Source: Dactylosporangium aurantiacum (lineage in GTDB: Bacteria; Actinomycetota; Actinomycetes; Mycobacteriales; Micromonosporaceae). From it: a DNA stretch of 64,000 nt. The stretch covers positions 124,001-188,000 of the forward strand of contig NZ_JNYJ01000003.1 in NCBI RefSeq assembly GCF_000716715.1. The letters are read 5' to 3'. Shown here piece by piece: positions 33,065 to 42,118 of the stretch. Below the pieces are notes generated by a model, which made no database searches, was not told the DNA's origin, and was given only the letters and a program-made list of their open reading frames with translations. The position numbers were made by a program, and so were the translations under genes. Each line of letters begins with the position of its first letter. The first letter of the stretch is position 1.

Positions 33065-33733
33065 TCACGGCGTGCCGGGTCCGGCCGCGGTGAGCTCGGC
33101 CCGGCCCAGCAGGTGCGCGGTCCTCGGGGTGAGGGGGGCCGGCGCGAACCCGAACCGGTCGAGGTCGGTGATGGTGAAGCCGCCGCGGGCGATGGTCGCG
33201 GCCGTGTCGCGGTTGGGGTGGCAGCCGCCGGCCAGGCGGGACCACAGCGGGGTCGCGGCGTCCTCGAGCAGCCCGACCAGGCGCCGCTCGGAGCGCACGT
33301 GCTCGTAGAAGCGCAGCTGCCCGCCGGGGCGCAGCACCCGCCGGATCTCGGCCAGGGCGGCGTCGGGGTCCGCGACGCTGCACAGCACGAGCGAGCAGAC
33401 GGCGGCGTCGAACGTGCCGGGCTCCGCGGGCAGGCACTCGGCGGTGCCGGCCACGACGGTGACCGGGACCGGCGCGCCGGTGGCCGCCTTCGTGGCGAGG
33501 TCGCGCAGGTACGGGTCGGGCTCCACCGCCAGCACCGCGGTGACCTGCGCGGGGTAGTGCGCGAAGCAGGCACCGGTGCCGGCGCCGACCTCCACGACGG
33601 TGCCGCTGAGCCCGGCGACGAGGCGGGCGCGGTGGGCGGCGGCACCGCGGGCGTCCATGCGCGGGACCGCGGCGGCGAACGCCCGCGCGAAGCGTTCCTG
33701 TCCCGCGCCGCCTCCGGGCCGCTGTTCTGGCAC
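33065..33733 (-). CDS. SAM-dependent class I methyltransferase
   Basis: 222 residues from GTG 33733. Rossmann methyltransferase motifs: motif I VVEVGAGTGACFAHYP (about 45-60), motif II VLAVEPDPYLRD, motif IV FDAAVCSLVLCSV, motif V LRPGGQLRFYEHV. It resembles the UbiE/Methyltransf_11 type that methylates small molecules or lipids. The substrate is not predictable. It is flanked by decayed sequence on its upstream side. Confidence 0.93.
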   Translation of the reverse strand: MPEQRPGGGAGQERFARAFAAAVPRMDARGAAAHRARLVAGLSGTVVEVGAGTGACFAHYPAQVTAVLAVEPDPYLRDLATKAATGAPVPVTVVAGTAECLPAEPGTFDAAVCSLVLCSVADPDAALAEIRRVLRPGGQLRFYEHVRSERRLVGLLEDAATPLWSRLAGGCHPNRDTAATIARGGFTITDLDRFGFAPAPLTPRTAHLLGRAELTAAGPGTP

Positions 33734-33769
33734 GCGCCTGATTCTCGCCGCGGGCGGCCGCCGGCGCAA

Positions 33770-34005
33770 TCAGGCTGGGGTGACCGCGAGCAGGGCGCCG
33801 CCGGGCCGCAGGGCGTACTCGAGGCGTTCGACGGTGTCGTCGTGCACGGACAGGCCGACGACGACGGCGCCGTCCGGCACCGGCCCGGGCGACGGGTCGC
33901 CGCCGTGCCGGTGCTGGTGGAGAAGTCGCACTCGAACAGGTCGGTGCCGTCCACCTCACCGGCGAGCAGCCTGGCGAACGTCTCGGTGGTGGCGGCCCGG
34001 CCGGG
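33770..34005 (-). pseudogene. Frameshifted 3' relic of an unknown gene
   Basis: Two minus-strand pieces in different frames join into one protein-like sequence: TETFARLLAGEVDGTDLFEC, DFSTSTG, then after a shift VPDGAVVVGLSVHDDTVERL, EYALRPGGALLAVTPA and stop. Neither piece has a start. I do not recognise the family. Confidence 0.45.
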
Positions 34006-34011
34006 CGCCCC

Positions 34012-34941
34012 TCACGGCCGCGCGGCCGCGACCAGCTCCCGCACCAGCCGTAGCGCCGCGGCCGACTCGGTCCGGACCCGGTCGTCGCCGAGGGTGGCGG
34101 CGAGCCGGGCGCCGCGCTCCGCGGCGGCGACGGCCCGGTGCCGGTCGGCGCCGGCGAGGACCGCCAGGTGCGCGGCGCGGCCGAGGCTGCGGGCCTCGGT
34201 GGCCACGTCACCGGCGAGGGACGCGAGGTCCCCGGCGAGCGTGGTCAGCCGGTGCGCCTCGCCGTTGTCGCCGGCCAGGTGGTGCAGGGTCCCCAGGGCG
34301 AGCCACGCCCGCGCGGTGACGGTCAGGGGCACGCCGTCGCGGCCGGCCCGGGCGAGGAACTCGCGCAGCAGCGTGATGCCCTCGGCGACGGCGCCGTGCC
34401 GGTGCCAGTGCCGCACCAGCGCCGCCCCCAGCCGCTGCCCCGACTCGAGGTCGCCGACGGCGCGGGCGGTGTCGAACGCGGCCCGGATGTTGTCGCCCTC
34501 GTGCGCCAGCCGGTCGTCCCCGCAGGCGTCCCAGCCCGTGTCCCGGCCGGTGTCCCAGCCGGCCGTGGCCGCCTCCTCGGCCAGGTCGACCAGCCACCGC
34601 AGGTGTGCGCGCCGGGTCGCGTCCCGCTCGACGCTGCCCTGCTCCCCCGCGGCGAACCGGCGCACGGCCCCGGGCAGCCGCAGCCGCCCGCCGGCCTCCC
34701 GGACGACCAGCGACCGCGCCTCCAGTGCGCCGAGGTGGCCGGCCCGCCCGCCCCGCGACGCGAGCCGCGCCCGCCGCTGCGGGTCGAGCCGGGCGACCAG
34801 CCCGTCCACGGCTGGCCCGGTGAACCCGCCGGCGAACACGCTCACCGCCCGCAGCAGCTCCTGCTGTGCGGCGGACAGCAGCGAGTATCTCCCCCGCACC
34901 ACGATCCCCGGGCGCGCCGGGTCGTGCGACACGTCGTCCAT
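34012..34941 (-). CDS. C-terminal-type AfsR/LuxR-ATPase fragment with helical repeats
   Basis: 309 residues from ATG 34941 (GGAAAGG upstream). It begins near the winged-helix part of an AfsR-like NTPase (YSLLSAAQQELLRAVSVFAGGF) and continues with a TPR-like region (HEGDNIRAAFDTARAVGDLES, then HRHGAVAEGITLLREFLARAG, then LALGTLHHLAGDNGEAHRLT). The P-loop NTPase and any DNA-binding domain are missing. It could be a truncated remnant or a stand-alone helical-repeat protein. An open frame and good ribosome site favour expression. The 286 bp upstream (34942-35227) hold nothing I can support. Confidence 0.6.
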   Translation of the reverse strand: MDDVSHDPARPGIVVRGRYSLLSAAQQELLRAVSVFAGGFTGPAVDGLVARLDPQRRARLASRGGRAGHLGALEARSLVVREAGGRLRLPGAVRRFAAGEQGSVERDATRRAHLRWLVDLAEEAATAGWDTGRDTGWDACGDDRLAHEGDNIRAAFDTARAVGDLESGQRLGAALVRHWHRHGAVAEGITLLREFLARAGRDGVPLTVTARAWLALGTLHHLAGDNGEAHRLTTLAGDLASLAGDVATEARSLGRAAHLAVLAGADRHRAVAAAERGARLAATLGDDRVRTESAAALRLVRELVAAARP

Positions 34942-35227
34942 GGCACCTTTCCGATCCGTTCCCGGCACCGTAGGACGTGCCCGGCGCGCCGTCGTCCGCC
35001 CAGCGACTGACCGCCGTCAGCTTCCAGGAGGACCCGGCCGCGCCGGTGGAACTACGGGCGCGCGCCAGGCGTCGGATCGACATGGGTTTCGCCGTGGTAC
35101 TCCGCTGCGGGCGCGCGGCTGGCAGGACCCCAGGTGTCGCCCACCGGCGGCCGGGTGCGGCACTGGAGCGGCCTCATGTCGCCGGAGGAGTTCGCCCGGC
35201 ACCGGCCGTGCCGCTGACGGCGCCGGG

Positions 35228-35956
35228 TCACACCGGTTGCAGGAGGGCCTCGGCCTCGGCGACGACGGGCTGCTGCTCGGTGCGGGGCGGCAGGACCAGC
35301 GTGTAGCCGACCTGGCGGACGGTGCCGATCATCGACTCGTGCTCGGTGCCGAGCTTGGCGCGCAGCCGGCGCACGTGGACGTCGACGGTGCGGTGACCGC
35401 CGAAGTAGTCGTAGCCCCACACCTCGCGCAGCAGCTGGTCGCGGGTGAAGACCCGGCCGGGGTGCTGGGCGAGGTACCGCAGCAGCTCGAACTCCTTGTA
35501 GGTGAGGTTGAGCGGGCGGCCCTTGAGCTTGGCGGCGTAGGTGTCGGGGTCGATGCGCAGCCCGCCGGCGGTGATGACGTTGCTGGACGCCCCGGCGGCC
35601 GCTAACGCCGCCTGCGTGGCCAGCCGCAGCCGGGCGTCGACCTCGGCGGGGCCGGCGCCGGCCAGCACGACGTCGCTGATGCCCCAGTCGGCGGAGACCG
35701 CGACCAGCCCGGACTCCTCGACGACCGCGATCACCGGGGCGCGCAGGCCGGTCGTGCGCAGCAGCCGGCAGAAGGCGCGGGCGTCGGCGAGCCGGTGCCG
35801 GGCGTCGACCAGGACCACGTCCGGGTCGGGGCCGGTGGCGCAGGCGGTCACGTCGTACCCGGCGAAGCGCCGCGCGTGGGCCAGCAGGTCCAGGGCCGGC
35901 AGGACGCGGCTCGCCGGACCGCCCGCGGACTGGGCCGTCACTACCAGGATCTCCAC
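35228..35956 (-). CDS. OmpR-type orphan response regulator, GlnR-like
   Basis: 242 residues from GTG 35956 (GAGAGG upstream). The receiver-like domain (1-120) has the GlnR-style signature [27 protein letters not shown] and the segment [11 protein letters not shown] at the phosphosite. The Lys and acidic-pocket residues of a normal receiver are not evident, as in the phosphorylation-independent GlnR. The C-terminal winged helix (about 130-225: [19 protein letters not shown], then [18 protein letters not shown]) is canonical OmpR. No kinase gene is adjacent. GlnR regulates nitrogen genes; this may be GlnR or a paralogue. Confidence 0.85.
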   Translation of the reverse strand: MEILVVTAQSAGGPASRVLPALDLLAHARRFAGYDVTACATGPDPDVVLVDARHRLADARAFCRLLRTTGLRAPVIAVVEESGLVAVSADWGISDVVLAGAGPAEVDARLRLATQAALAAAGASSNVITAGGLRIDPDTYAAKLKGRPLNLTYKEFELLRYLAQHPGRVFTRDQLLREVWGYDYFGGHRTVDVHVRRLRAKLGTEHESMIGTVRQVGYTLVLPPRTEQQPVVAEAEALLQPV

Positions 35957-36005
35957 GCCGTCCCACCTCTCGCCCTGCCGATGCCGGTCAGCGTTCACGA
36001 CGATT

Positions 36006-36037
36006 GTTTCGGTTCCGGAAACGTGCGGGCCGCACGT
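36006..36037. promoter_or_regulatory. Two overlapping inverted repeats upstream of the GlnR-like gene
   Basis: GTTTC-(7 bp)-GAAAC at 36006-36022 resembles a GlnR half-site pair (known consensus about GTnAC-n6-GAAAC), with one extra spacer base. Directly joined at 36021-36037 is the perfect palindrome ACGTGCGG-G-CCGCACGT. Both lie 50-80 bp upstream of the GTG start, so autoregulation is possible. Confidence 0.5.
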
Positions 36038-36059
36038 GGCGAAGCCCACACCGGCCGGT

Positions 36060-36087
36060 GGCCCGGCGGTGACCGCACCGCCGGGCC
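36060..36087 (-). terminator. Hairpin terminator of the secreted-protein gene
   Basis: Perfect 12-bp arms (GGCCCGGCGGTG and CACCGCCGGGCC) with a 4-base loop, 11 bp past the stop at 36099. Confidence 0.75.
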
Positions 36088-36098
36088 GGGCCCCGGGG

Positions 36099-36554
36099 TC
36101 AGAATCCGGTGTTCACACCGCTGTAGGTGTGGTCGAAGCCGGAGGTGTACGTGTAGTTGCTGCCCCAGCCGCAGTACCAGACGCTGCCGTTGTCCAGGCA
36201 CAGCGTGATGAGCGAGTGGGAGTTGTTGTCGGTGTACGACAGGTAGTACGAGTTCGTGTCGTAGCCGCCGTAGTGGCTCTCCCACTCGCCGTCGTTCTGG
36301 ATGTGCTCCGAGGCCCGCCAGCCGGCGAACTGGCTGGTGAAGTAGGTCTGGTAGTAGTTGTTGTCGTTGCAGGTGCCGTTGACCGGGTTCTCGGTCACGT
36401 AGACGGTGCCGTTGACGGTGAGCGAGTGGGTGAACTCGGTGCCGGCGACACAGCCCGCGTGCGCGGTGCCGGGCACGACGAGGGCGAGCGCGGTGGTGGC
36501 GAGCAGCCCGAGCGTCGCGGTCAACGCCCGGACCCGGTGCCTTCCGATCATCAT
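36099..36554 (-). CDS. Small secreted Tyr/Asn-rich protein
   Basis: 151 residues from ATG 36554. The signal peptide runs from basic IGRHRVRAL through [20 protein letters not shown], with likely cleavage after AHA. The mature part is rich in Tyr, Asn, Ser and Trp ([20 protein letters not shown], then [20 protein letters not shown], then [20 protein letters not shown]) and has four cysteines, probably two disulfides. It is exported. The fold is probably a small beta domain. The family is not recognised. It is divergent from the SARP regulator, 201 bp away. Confidence 0.8.
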   Translation of the reverse strand: MMIGRHRVRALTATLGLLATTALALVVPGTAHAGCVAGTEFTHSLTVNGTVYVTENPVNGTCNDNNYYQTYFTSQFAGWRASEHIQNDGEWESHYGGYDTNSYYLSYTDNNSHSLITLCLDNGSVWYCGWGSNYTYTSGFDHTYSGVNTGF

Positions 36555-36755
36555 GGTGTTCCCTTCCGGTGACGGGGTTTCGTGCTGCCACCATCCGGGG
36601 GCGGGCTTCGGCGGACCTTGCGACGGACCTTGCGACGGACCTGCGACGGCCGTCGATGCCGCGTCGGCTTGCCGACACAGGCCGGTTGTCCTGGCAAAAC
36701 GACTTGGACCGCGGCTCGCCGCCGGGGCGACACTGCTGCCGAGGGGGTGACTGCC

Positions 36756-39551
36756 ATGGCGGACTCGGCCGGTCGGATACGCATCCGGCTGCTGGGCGGC
36801 GTCACGGCGGGCATCGACCACGGACAGGGCGAGGTGGCCGTCGATCTGGGCCACGAGCGGCAGCGGTGCGTCCTGGCCGCGCTGCTGGTGGAGCCCGGCC
36901 GGCCCGTCCCCGCCGACGTGCTGCTGGACCGCGCCTGGGGCGAGCGGCTGCCGCGGCATCCGCGCGACACCCTGTACAGCTACCTGTCGCGGCTGCGGGC
37001 GGCGCTGGCCGGCGGCGGCTGTGCGGTGCTGCGGCGGGCGTCCGGTTACGTGGTGCAGGTCGACCCGCTCGACGTCGACCTGCACCTGTTCGACGATCTC
37101 GTCCGCCGCGCCGGTACCGCCACCGACGGCGGCGCCTTCGACCTGCTCGGCACGGCGCTGGGCCTGTGGACCGGGGACGCGTTCGGCGGGCTCGACACGC
37201 CGTGGCTCGACGGGGTCCGCCGGGAGCTGCACCGCCGGCGGCGCGGCGCGCAGCACTGGCACGCCGAGCTGGCGCTGCGGCTGGACCGGCACGCCGAGGT
37301 GCTGGACGCGCTGCTGGCCCGCGCCGACGCCGACCCGCTGGACGAGCGGCTGGCCGGGGCGGCGCTGCAGGCGTTGCACCGGTGCGGCCGGCGGTCGGAG
37401 GCCCTCGCCCGCTACGCGGAGCTGCGCCGGCAGCTGGCGGAGCAGCTCGGCGTCGAACCCGGCGACGAGCTGCGCGACCTGCACCGGCGGATGGTGCGCC
37501 CCGCCGGGGAGCTGCCGGCGGTGGCCCGGCCGGCCGGCGGGCCGCAGCAGGTGCCGGCCCCGCCGGCCGCGTTCACCGGCCGGGCCGCCCAGCTCGCCGA
37601 GGTGACCGCGGCCGTGCGAGCAACCGGCGGGGGTTCCGCGGCCGGACCGGTCGTGGTCATCGGCGGTCCCGGCGGCGTCGGCAAGACGTGGCTGGCGCTG
37701 CGCTGGGCGCACGAGTACCGCGACCGGTTCCCGGACGGCCGGCTGTACGTGCACCTGCGCGGCTTCGACCCGGCCGCCGAGCCGCTGTGCCCGCAGGCCG
37801 CGACGCGGCGGTTCCTGGCCGCGCTCGGCGTCGCCGCGGAGGCGCTGCCGGCCGACGCGGACGAGCGCCAGGCGCTGCTGCGCCAGCTGCTCGCCGGCCG
37901 CCGGATGCTCGTGGTGCTCGACGACGCCCGCGACAGCGCCCAGGTGGTGCCGCTGCTGCCGGGTTCGCCGACGGTGACCGTGCTGGTCACCAGCCGGCGG
38001 CGGCTCACCGGGCTGGTCGCCGCGCACGGCGCCCGCCCGGTCCTGCTCGGCTGCATGACCGCCGCGGAGGCCGCCGAGCTGCTGCGGGCCCGGCTGGGGG
38101 CGGCGCGGCTGGCGGCGGAGCCGGCGGCGGCCGCGGCGCTGCTGCCGCTGTGCGCGGGCCTGCCGCTCGCGCTGGGCATCGTCGCGGCCCGCGCCGCCAC
38201 CGACCCGCACGGCCGGCTGGGCACCCTGGTCGCGGAGCTGACCGCGCGGCGGACCCGGCTGGACGCGCTGGACGCCGGTGACCTGGCGATGAGTCTGCGC
38301 ACGGTCATGGCCGGTTCGGTGCGTCACCTGACGGCCCCCGCCGCGGAGCTGTTCGGGCTGCTCAGTCTCGGGCCGGGCCCGGACATCGGCGGGCCGGCGG
38401 CGGCGAGCCTGGCCGGTCGCCCGGCGGCCGGGCGCTGGCCCGAGCTGCGCGAGCTGCTCGACGCCGGGCTGGTCGCCGAGGACCCGCCGGGGCGGTTCCG
38501 GATGCACGACCTGGTCCGCCTGTACGGCATGGAGCTGGCCGGCGCCGGTGCCCGGGGTGCGGTGCGGCGGCTGCTCGATCACTACGTGCACAGCGCCTGC
38601 GCGGCGGCCGGCCTGCTGGAGCCGCTGCGGGATCCGCTGCCGCTGCCGCCGCCGCTGCCGGGGGTGCGGCCGGAGACGTTCGGTGACCGGCGGGCCGCCG
38701 CGGCCTGGTTCGAGGCGCACGAGCAGGTGCTGCCGGCGGCCGTGCGGCTCGCCGGCGGGGCCGGCTTCGACCGGCACGCGTGGCAGCTGGCGTGGGCGAT
38801 GGTGTACGTGCTGGACCAGCACGGCGACTGGCACGGCCAGGTGGACGTGCACGTGACCGCGGTGCGCTCGGCCCGGCGGCTCGGTGACGACACGGCGCTC
38901 GCGCACGCGCACCGGGGGCTCGCCCGGGTGTACACGTGGCTGCGCCGCTTCGACGAGGCGAGGGCCGAGCTGGCGGCCGCACTGGCCGCGTACCGGCGGC
39001 TCGGCGACGAGGCGGGGCAGGGGTTCGTGTACCGCAGCCTGGCGCGGGTGTCGGCCCGGCAGGGCCGGCCGGACCGGGCGCTCACCGACGACCGCCGGGC
39101 CCTGGCGATGTTCGACGCGGCCGGGCACGAGCACGGTCGCGCGCAGACGCTGAACGCGCTGGGCTGGCACCTGGCGCACCTCGGCGCGCACGAGGACGCC
39201 GTGCGCTGCTGCGCCCGGGCGATCGCGCTGCAGCAGCGCCTCGGTGACCGCCACGGTGAGGGGCTCACCTGGGACACCCTGGCGTACTCCCGGCACCGCA
39301 GCGGCCTGCCGGGGCAGGCGGTGCGCTGCTACGAGCGGGCCGCGGCGCTGCTGCGCGAGCAGGGCGACCGCTACCAGGAGGCGGTGGTGACCGAGCACCT
39401 CGGCGACGTGTACGCCGCGCTCGGCGACCAGGCGCAGGCCCGCGCGGCGTGGCGGCGCTCGGCCGGGCTGCTGGCGGCGCTCGGCCACCCCGACGCCGGC
39501 GCCGTGCGGGCGAAGGCCGCGCCGCCCGCGCCGGCACCGCCGCATGCATAG
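36756..39551 (+). CDS. SARP/AfsR-type transcriptional regulator
   Basis: 931 residues from ATG 36756 (GAGGGGG upstream). Domains in order: OmpR-like DNA-binding about 10-100 (HPRDTLYSYLSRLRAALAGG), bacterial transcriptional activation domain about 108-250 (VDLHLFDDLVRRAG to LGVEPGDELRDLHRRM), NB-ARC NTPase with Walker A GGPGGVGKT at 303-311 and VVLDDARDS as Walker B, a winged helix ending RMHDLVRLYGMELA, and TPR repeats about 690-925. This is the full AfsR architecture. Such proteins activate specialised-metabolite or pathway genes in response to a signal. The glycan-type module starting 58 bp downstream on the same strand is the nearest candidate target. Confidence 0.95.
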   Translation: MADSAGRIRIRLLGGVTAGIDHGQGEVAVDLGHERQRCVLAALLVEPGRPVPADVLLDRAWGERLPRHPRDTLYSYLSRLRAALAGGGCAVLRRASGYVVQVDPLDVDLHLFDDLVRRAGTATDGGAFDLLGTALGLWTGDAFGGLDTPWLDGVRRELHRRRRGAQHWHAELALRLDRHAEVLDALLARADADPLDERLAGAALQALHRCGRRSEALARYAELRRQLAEQLGVEPGDELRDLHRRMVRPAGELPAVARPAGGPQQVPAPPAAFTGRAAQLAEVTAAVRATGGGSAAGPVVVIGGPGGVGKTWLALRWAHEYRDRFPDGRLYVHLRGFDPAAEPLCPQAATRRFLAALGVAAEALPADADERQALLRQLLAGRRMLVVLDDARDSAQVVPLLPGSPTVTVLVTSRRRLTGLVAAHGARPVLLGCMTAAEAAELLRARLGAARLAAEPAAAAALLPLCAGLPLALGIVAARAATDPHGRLGTLVAELTARRTRLDALDAGDLAMSLRTVMAGSVRHLTAPAAELFGLLSLGPGPDIGGPAAASLAGRPAAGRWPELRELLDAGLVAEDPPGRFRMHDLVRLYGMELAGAGARGAVRRLLDHYVHSACAAAGLLEPLRDPLPLPPPLPGVRPETFGDRRAAAAWFEAHEQVLPAAVRLAGGAGFDRHAWQLAWAMVYVLDQHGDWHGQVDVHVTAVRSARRLGDDTALAHAHRGLARVYTWLRRFDEARAELAAALAAYRRLGDEAGQGFVYRSLARVSARQGRPDRALTDDRRALAMFDAAGHEHGRAQTLNALGWHLAHLGAHEDAVRCCARAIALQQRLGDRHGEGLTWDTLAYSRHRSGLPGQAVRCYERAAALLREQGDRYQEAVVTEHLGDVYAALGDQAQARAAWRRSAGLLAALGHPDAGAVRAKAAPPAPAPPHA

Positions 39552-39609
39552 ACGTACGCGCATGGGTTGGGCAGACTGGACGTGGTCGACGGCGTCGAGG
39601 AGGACGGCC

Positions 39610-40893
39610 ATGCTGCTGCGGGAGATGGCGTACGTGCCGGTGACGCTGCTGCGGCAGTACGGCGGCCGCGCGGCGCTGCGCAGGTTCCAGCTGCGCCGGT
39701 TGAACCGGTTCCTGGCGCACGCGAACGCGCACGTGCCCTACTACCGCGGCACCCTGCCGCGCCTGGAGTCCCTCGCCGACCTGGCCCGCCTGCCGCTGGT
39801 GACGAAGGCGGTCATGCGCGCCACCCCGAACCGGCGGTTCGTCGCCGACGGCGTGGACACCGGCGCCTGCCTGGAGTGGTCCAGTAGCGGCACGACCGGG
39901 CACCGGGTCACCGGCTGGCACGACATGAACGCCCACGACTACCACATGGCCGCCTGCGTGCGGCGGTTCTTCGCGACCCGCCGGTACCTGCCGTGGGACC
40001 GGCTCGCGCACCTCAAGCCGTTCCCGATGCCGGGCCGGCTGGTGGAGAAGGTGGGCCTGTTCCGCCGGCACGTCATCCTCACCACGGCGCCGCCCGCCGA
40101 GTGGATCGCGGACCTGCTCGCGTACCGCCCGAAGGTGCTCATCGGCTACCCGGTGCACCTGCGGGAGCTGGTGCGCACGATGACCCCCGCCCAGCGGGCC
40201 GCGCTGCGCAAGGACCTGCGGCTGGTGCTGACCGAGTCGGAGCTGCTGGTGCCGGCGTGCCGGGCGCTGCTCGAGGAGGGCTTCGGGGTGCCGGTCCGCG
40301 ACGAGTACTCCGCCTACGAGACGCTGAACATCTACTTCGAGTGCCACCTCGGCGGGCGGCACATCGCCGAGGACCGGGTCTGGGTCGAGGTCCTCGACGA
40401 GCACGGCGACGTCGTGCCCGACGGCACCGAGGGACAGATCGTGGTGACCGCGTTCTGGGAGCGGGCGATGCCGCTGGTGCGCTACGCGCTGGGTGACATC
40501 GGCACGATCTCGCCGGAGCCGTGCCGGTGCGGGCGGCGGTTCCGGACGATGACGCTGACCAGCGGGCGGATGAACGACGCGGTGGTCCTGCCGGACGGGC
40601 GGAAGCTCTTCGGCGACGTGTTCCTGGGCGTGGCGATGTACGAGCCGGGCGTCGCGGAGATGTACGTGCGGCAGGACGCCGCCGGCACGATCAGCGTGTA
40701 CGTCGTGCCGGACGGCTCGCTGCCGGCCGAGCGGGTGCTGGCCGGCACCGAACGGACGCTGCAGGAGCGGGCCGGCGCGCCGGTGCCGCTGCGGATGCAC
40801 CTCAGCGACCGCATCCCGCTGACCCCCGGCGGCAAGGGCCAGCTGGTGCGCAGCGAGTACGCGCCGGCGCTGGCGGTCAACCGGGCAGACTGA
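39610..40893 (+). CDS. PaaK/CapK-like adenylate-forming enzyme
   Basis: 427 residues from ATG 39610, with GAGGAGG upstream. Motifs of the phenylacetate-CoA ligase family: RFLAHANAHVPYYRGTLPRL, SSSGTTGHRVTGW (the phosphate-binding loop), VLTESELLVPACRALLEEGF, DEYSAYETLNIYFECH, RYALGDIGTISPEPCRCGRR, and near the C-terminus LSDRIPLTPGGKGQLVRSEY, with the invariant Lys. It activates a carboxylate as an adenylate for CoA or amide transfer. Next to an ATP-grasp ligase and sugar enzymes, it may supply an acyl group for a glycan or small molecule. It overlaps the convergent ATP-grasp gene by 17 bp. Confidence 0.88.
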   Translation: MLLREMAYVPVTLLRQYGGRAALRRFQLRRLNRFLAHANAHVPYYRGTLPRLESLADLARLPLVTKAVMRATPNRRFVADGVDTGACLEWSSSGTTGHRVTGWHDMNAHDYHMAACVRRFFATRRYLPWDRLAHLKPFPMPGRLVEKVGLFRRHVILTTAPPAEWIADLLAYRPKVLIGYPVHLRELVRTMTPAQRAALRKDLRLVLTESELLVPACRALLEEGFGVPVRDEYSAYETLNIYFECHLGGRHIAEDRVWVEVLDEHGDVVPDGTEGQIVVTAFWERAMPLVRYALGDIGTISPEPCRCGRRFRTMTLTSGRMNDAVVLPDGRKLFGDVFLGVAMYEPGVAEMYVRQDAAGTISVYVVPDGSLPAERVLAGTERTLQERAGAPVPLRMHLSDRIPLTPGGKGQLVRSEYAPALAVNRAD

Positions 40894-42118
40894 CCCCGGC
40901 GGGCTCGGCGGCGGGCTCGGCGGGTGCCGGGGCGAACCGCAGCACGAGCACGTCCAGGGCCGCCGCGAGCCGCGCCTGCGCGGTGGCCGTGTCGGGGCCG
41001 GTCACCACCAGGTAGCCGATCTTGTTCGCGGACTGGTCGAACGGGCGGACGACCGCGCCCGGCTCGGCGTACACCTCGCAGCACACGACGCCGGGCAGCG
41101 CGCGGGCCCGCGCCACGCCATCGACGGCGGTCAGCACCGCGTCGCCGGGCAGCGGCGAGGCCAGCACGTGGATGATGCCGGCGTCGTCGCGCGACGGGGT
41201 GAGGTCGAACGGCTCACCCAGGGCCAGCGACACCAGCGCGGCGACGGTGTCCACGCCGTACATGTGCCGCATGAGCAGCGGGAAGGCGTTGCCGCACAGC
41301 CGGGCGTTGGCCTCCAGCACGGCGAACGAGCCGTCGGCGCGCAGGATGACGTCGAAGTTGGCCGGGCCGTCGGTCAGGTCGATCGCCCGGCACAGCCGCC
41401 CGGCGGCCAGCACGAGCCGGTCGCGGACGGCCGCGGCGACGGCGGCCGGGCCGGTGTGCCCGCCGATCACGAAGCGCGGTCCGGGCACGAGGCGCTTCTC
41501 GGTGATGCCGGCGAACGCGACCTGCCCGGCGCGCATGAACACGTCGACGGTGAGATTGCGCCCGGCGAGGAACTCCTCCACCAGCAGTGGCCCGCCGGGG
41601 GTGGTGAAGCGGGCCGCGTAGTCCAGGGCCGCCGGCAGGTCCGCCGGATCCTCGACGAAGCTGATGCCCTTGCTGCCGGAGGTGTCCGGCGGCTTGACCA
41701 CGACGGGGAACCCGATGTCGTGCGCGGCGCGGGTCAGCGCGGCCCGGTCGCCGCCCTCGTGCCACCGGTACCCGGGGACCCCGGTCGCGCGCACGATCCG
41801 GTGGAACTCCGACTTGTCCAGCGAGGCGCGGGCGGCGCCGGCCGGGAACCGGTACGGCAGCTCGTAGCGCCGGCTCAGCTCGTGCCAGCTCCACAGCCCG
41901 GCCTCGCTGGCGGCGGCCACGACGGCGGTGGGGCGGCGGCCGTCGAGCGCGGCGACGATGCCCTCGTGGTCCTTGATGCTGACCGGCAGCCACACGTCGG
42001 CGTACGGGTACGCGGGCCGGTCGCGGCGCACGTCGACGCCGATGGTGGGGATGCCGCGGCGGCGGGCCTCGAGGTAGACCGGCAGCTGGTCCTCGCTGGC
42101 CCCGAGGATGAGCATCAT
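40877..42118 (-). CDS. ATP-grasp ligase
   Basis: 413 residues; ATG 42118 overlaps the glycosyltransferase stop by 4 bp. A preATP-grasp Rossmann half (MLILGASEDQLPVYLEARRRG) is followed by the ATP-grasp core: FPVVVKPPDTSGSKGISFVE (ATP-lid lysine), PLLVEEFLAGRNLTVDVFM and ANFDVILRADGSFAVLEANARLCGN (metal-binding Glu and Asn). It resembles carboxylate-amine ligases of the BL00235/biotin-carboxylase-like type that join an amino acid to a carboxylate. The substrate is unknown. It is the last gene of a leftward run that may include the epimerase and GT2. Confidence 0.92.
   Translation of the reverse strand: MMLILGASEDQLPVYLEARRRGIPTIGVDVRRDRPAYPYADVWLPVSIKDHEGIVAALDGRRPTAVVAAASEAGLWSWHELSRRYELPYRFPAGAARASLDKSEFHRIVRATGVPGYRWHEGGDRAALTRAAHDIGFPVVVKPPDTSGSKGISFVEDPADLPAALDYAARFTTPGGPLLVEEFLAGRNLTVDVFMRAGQVAFAGITEKRLVPGPRFVIGGHTGPAAVAAAVRDRLVLAAGRLCRAIDLTDGPANFDVILRADGSFAVLEANARLCGNAFPLLMRHMYGVDTVAALVSLALGEPFDLTPSRDDAGIIHVLASPLPGDAVLTAVDGVARARALPGVVCCEVYAEPGAVVRPFDQSANKIGYLVVTGPDTATAQARLAAALDVLVLRFAPAPAEPAAEPAGVSLPG

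Noticed and set aside
34942..35227. Possible small gene (+ strand frame ending HWSGLMSPEEFARHRP)
   Set aside because: The fragment is protein-like but has no start or ribosome site and cannot be extended upstream. At most it is another relic.
36099..39611. 1170-codon minus-strand frame covering the SARP gene
   Set aside because: Only its last 151 codons (the secreted protein from ATG 36554) look real. The rest is antisense to the SARP protein and is low-complexity Arg/Pro/Gln.
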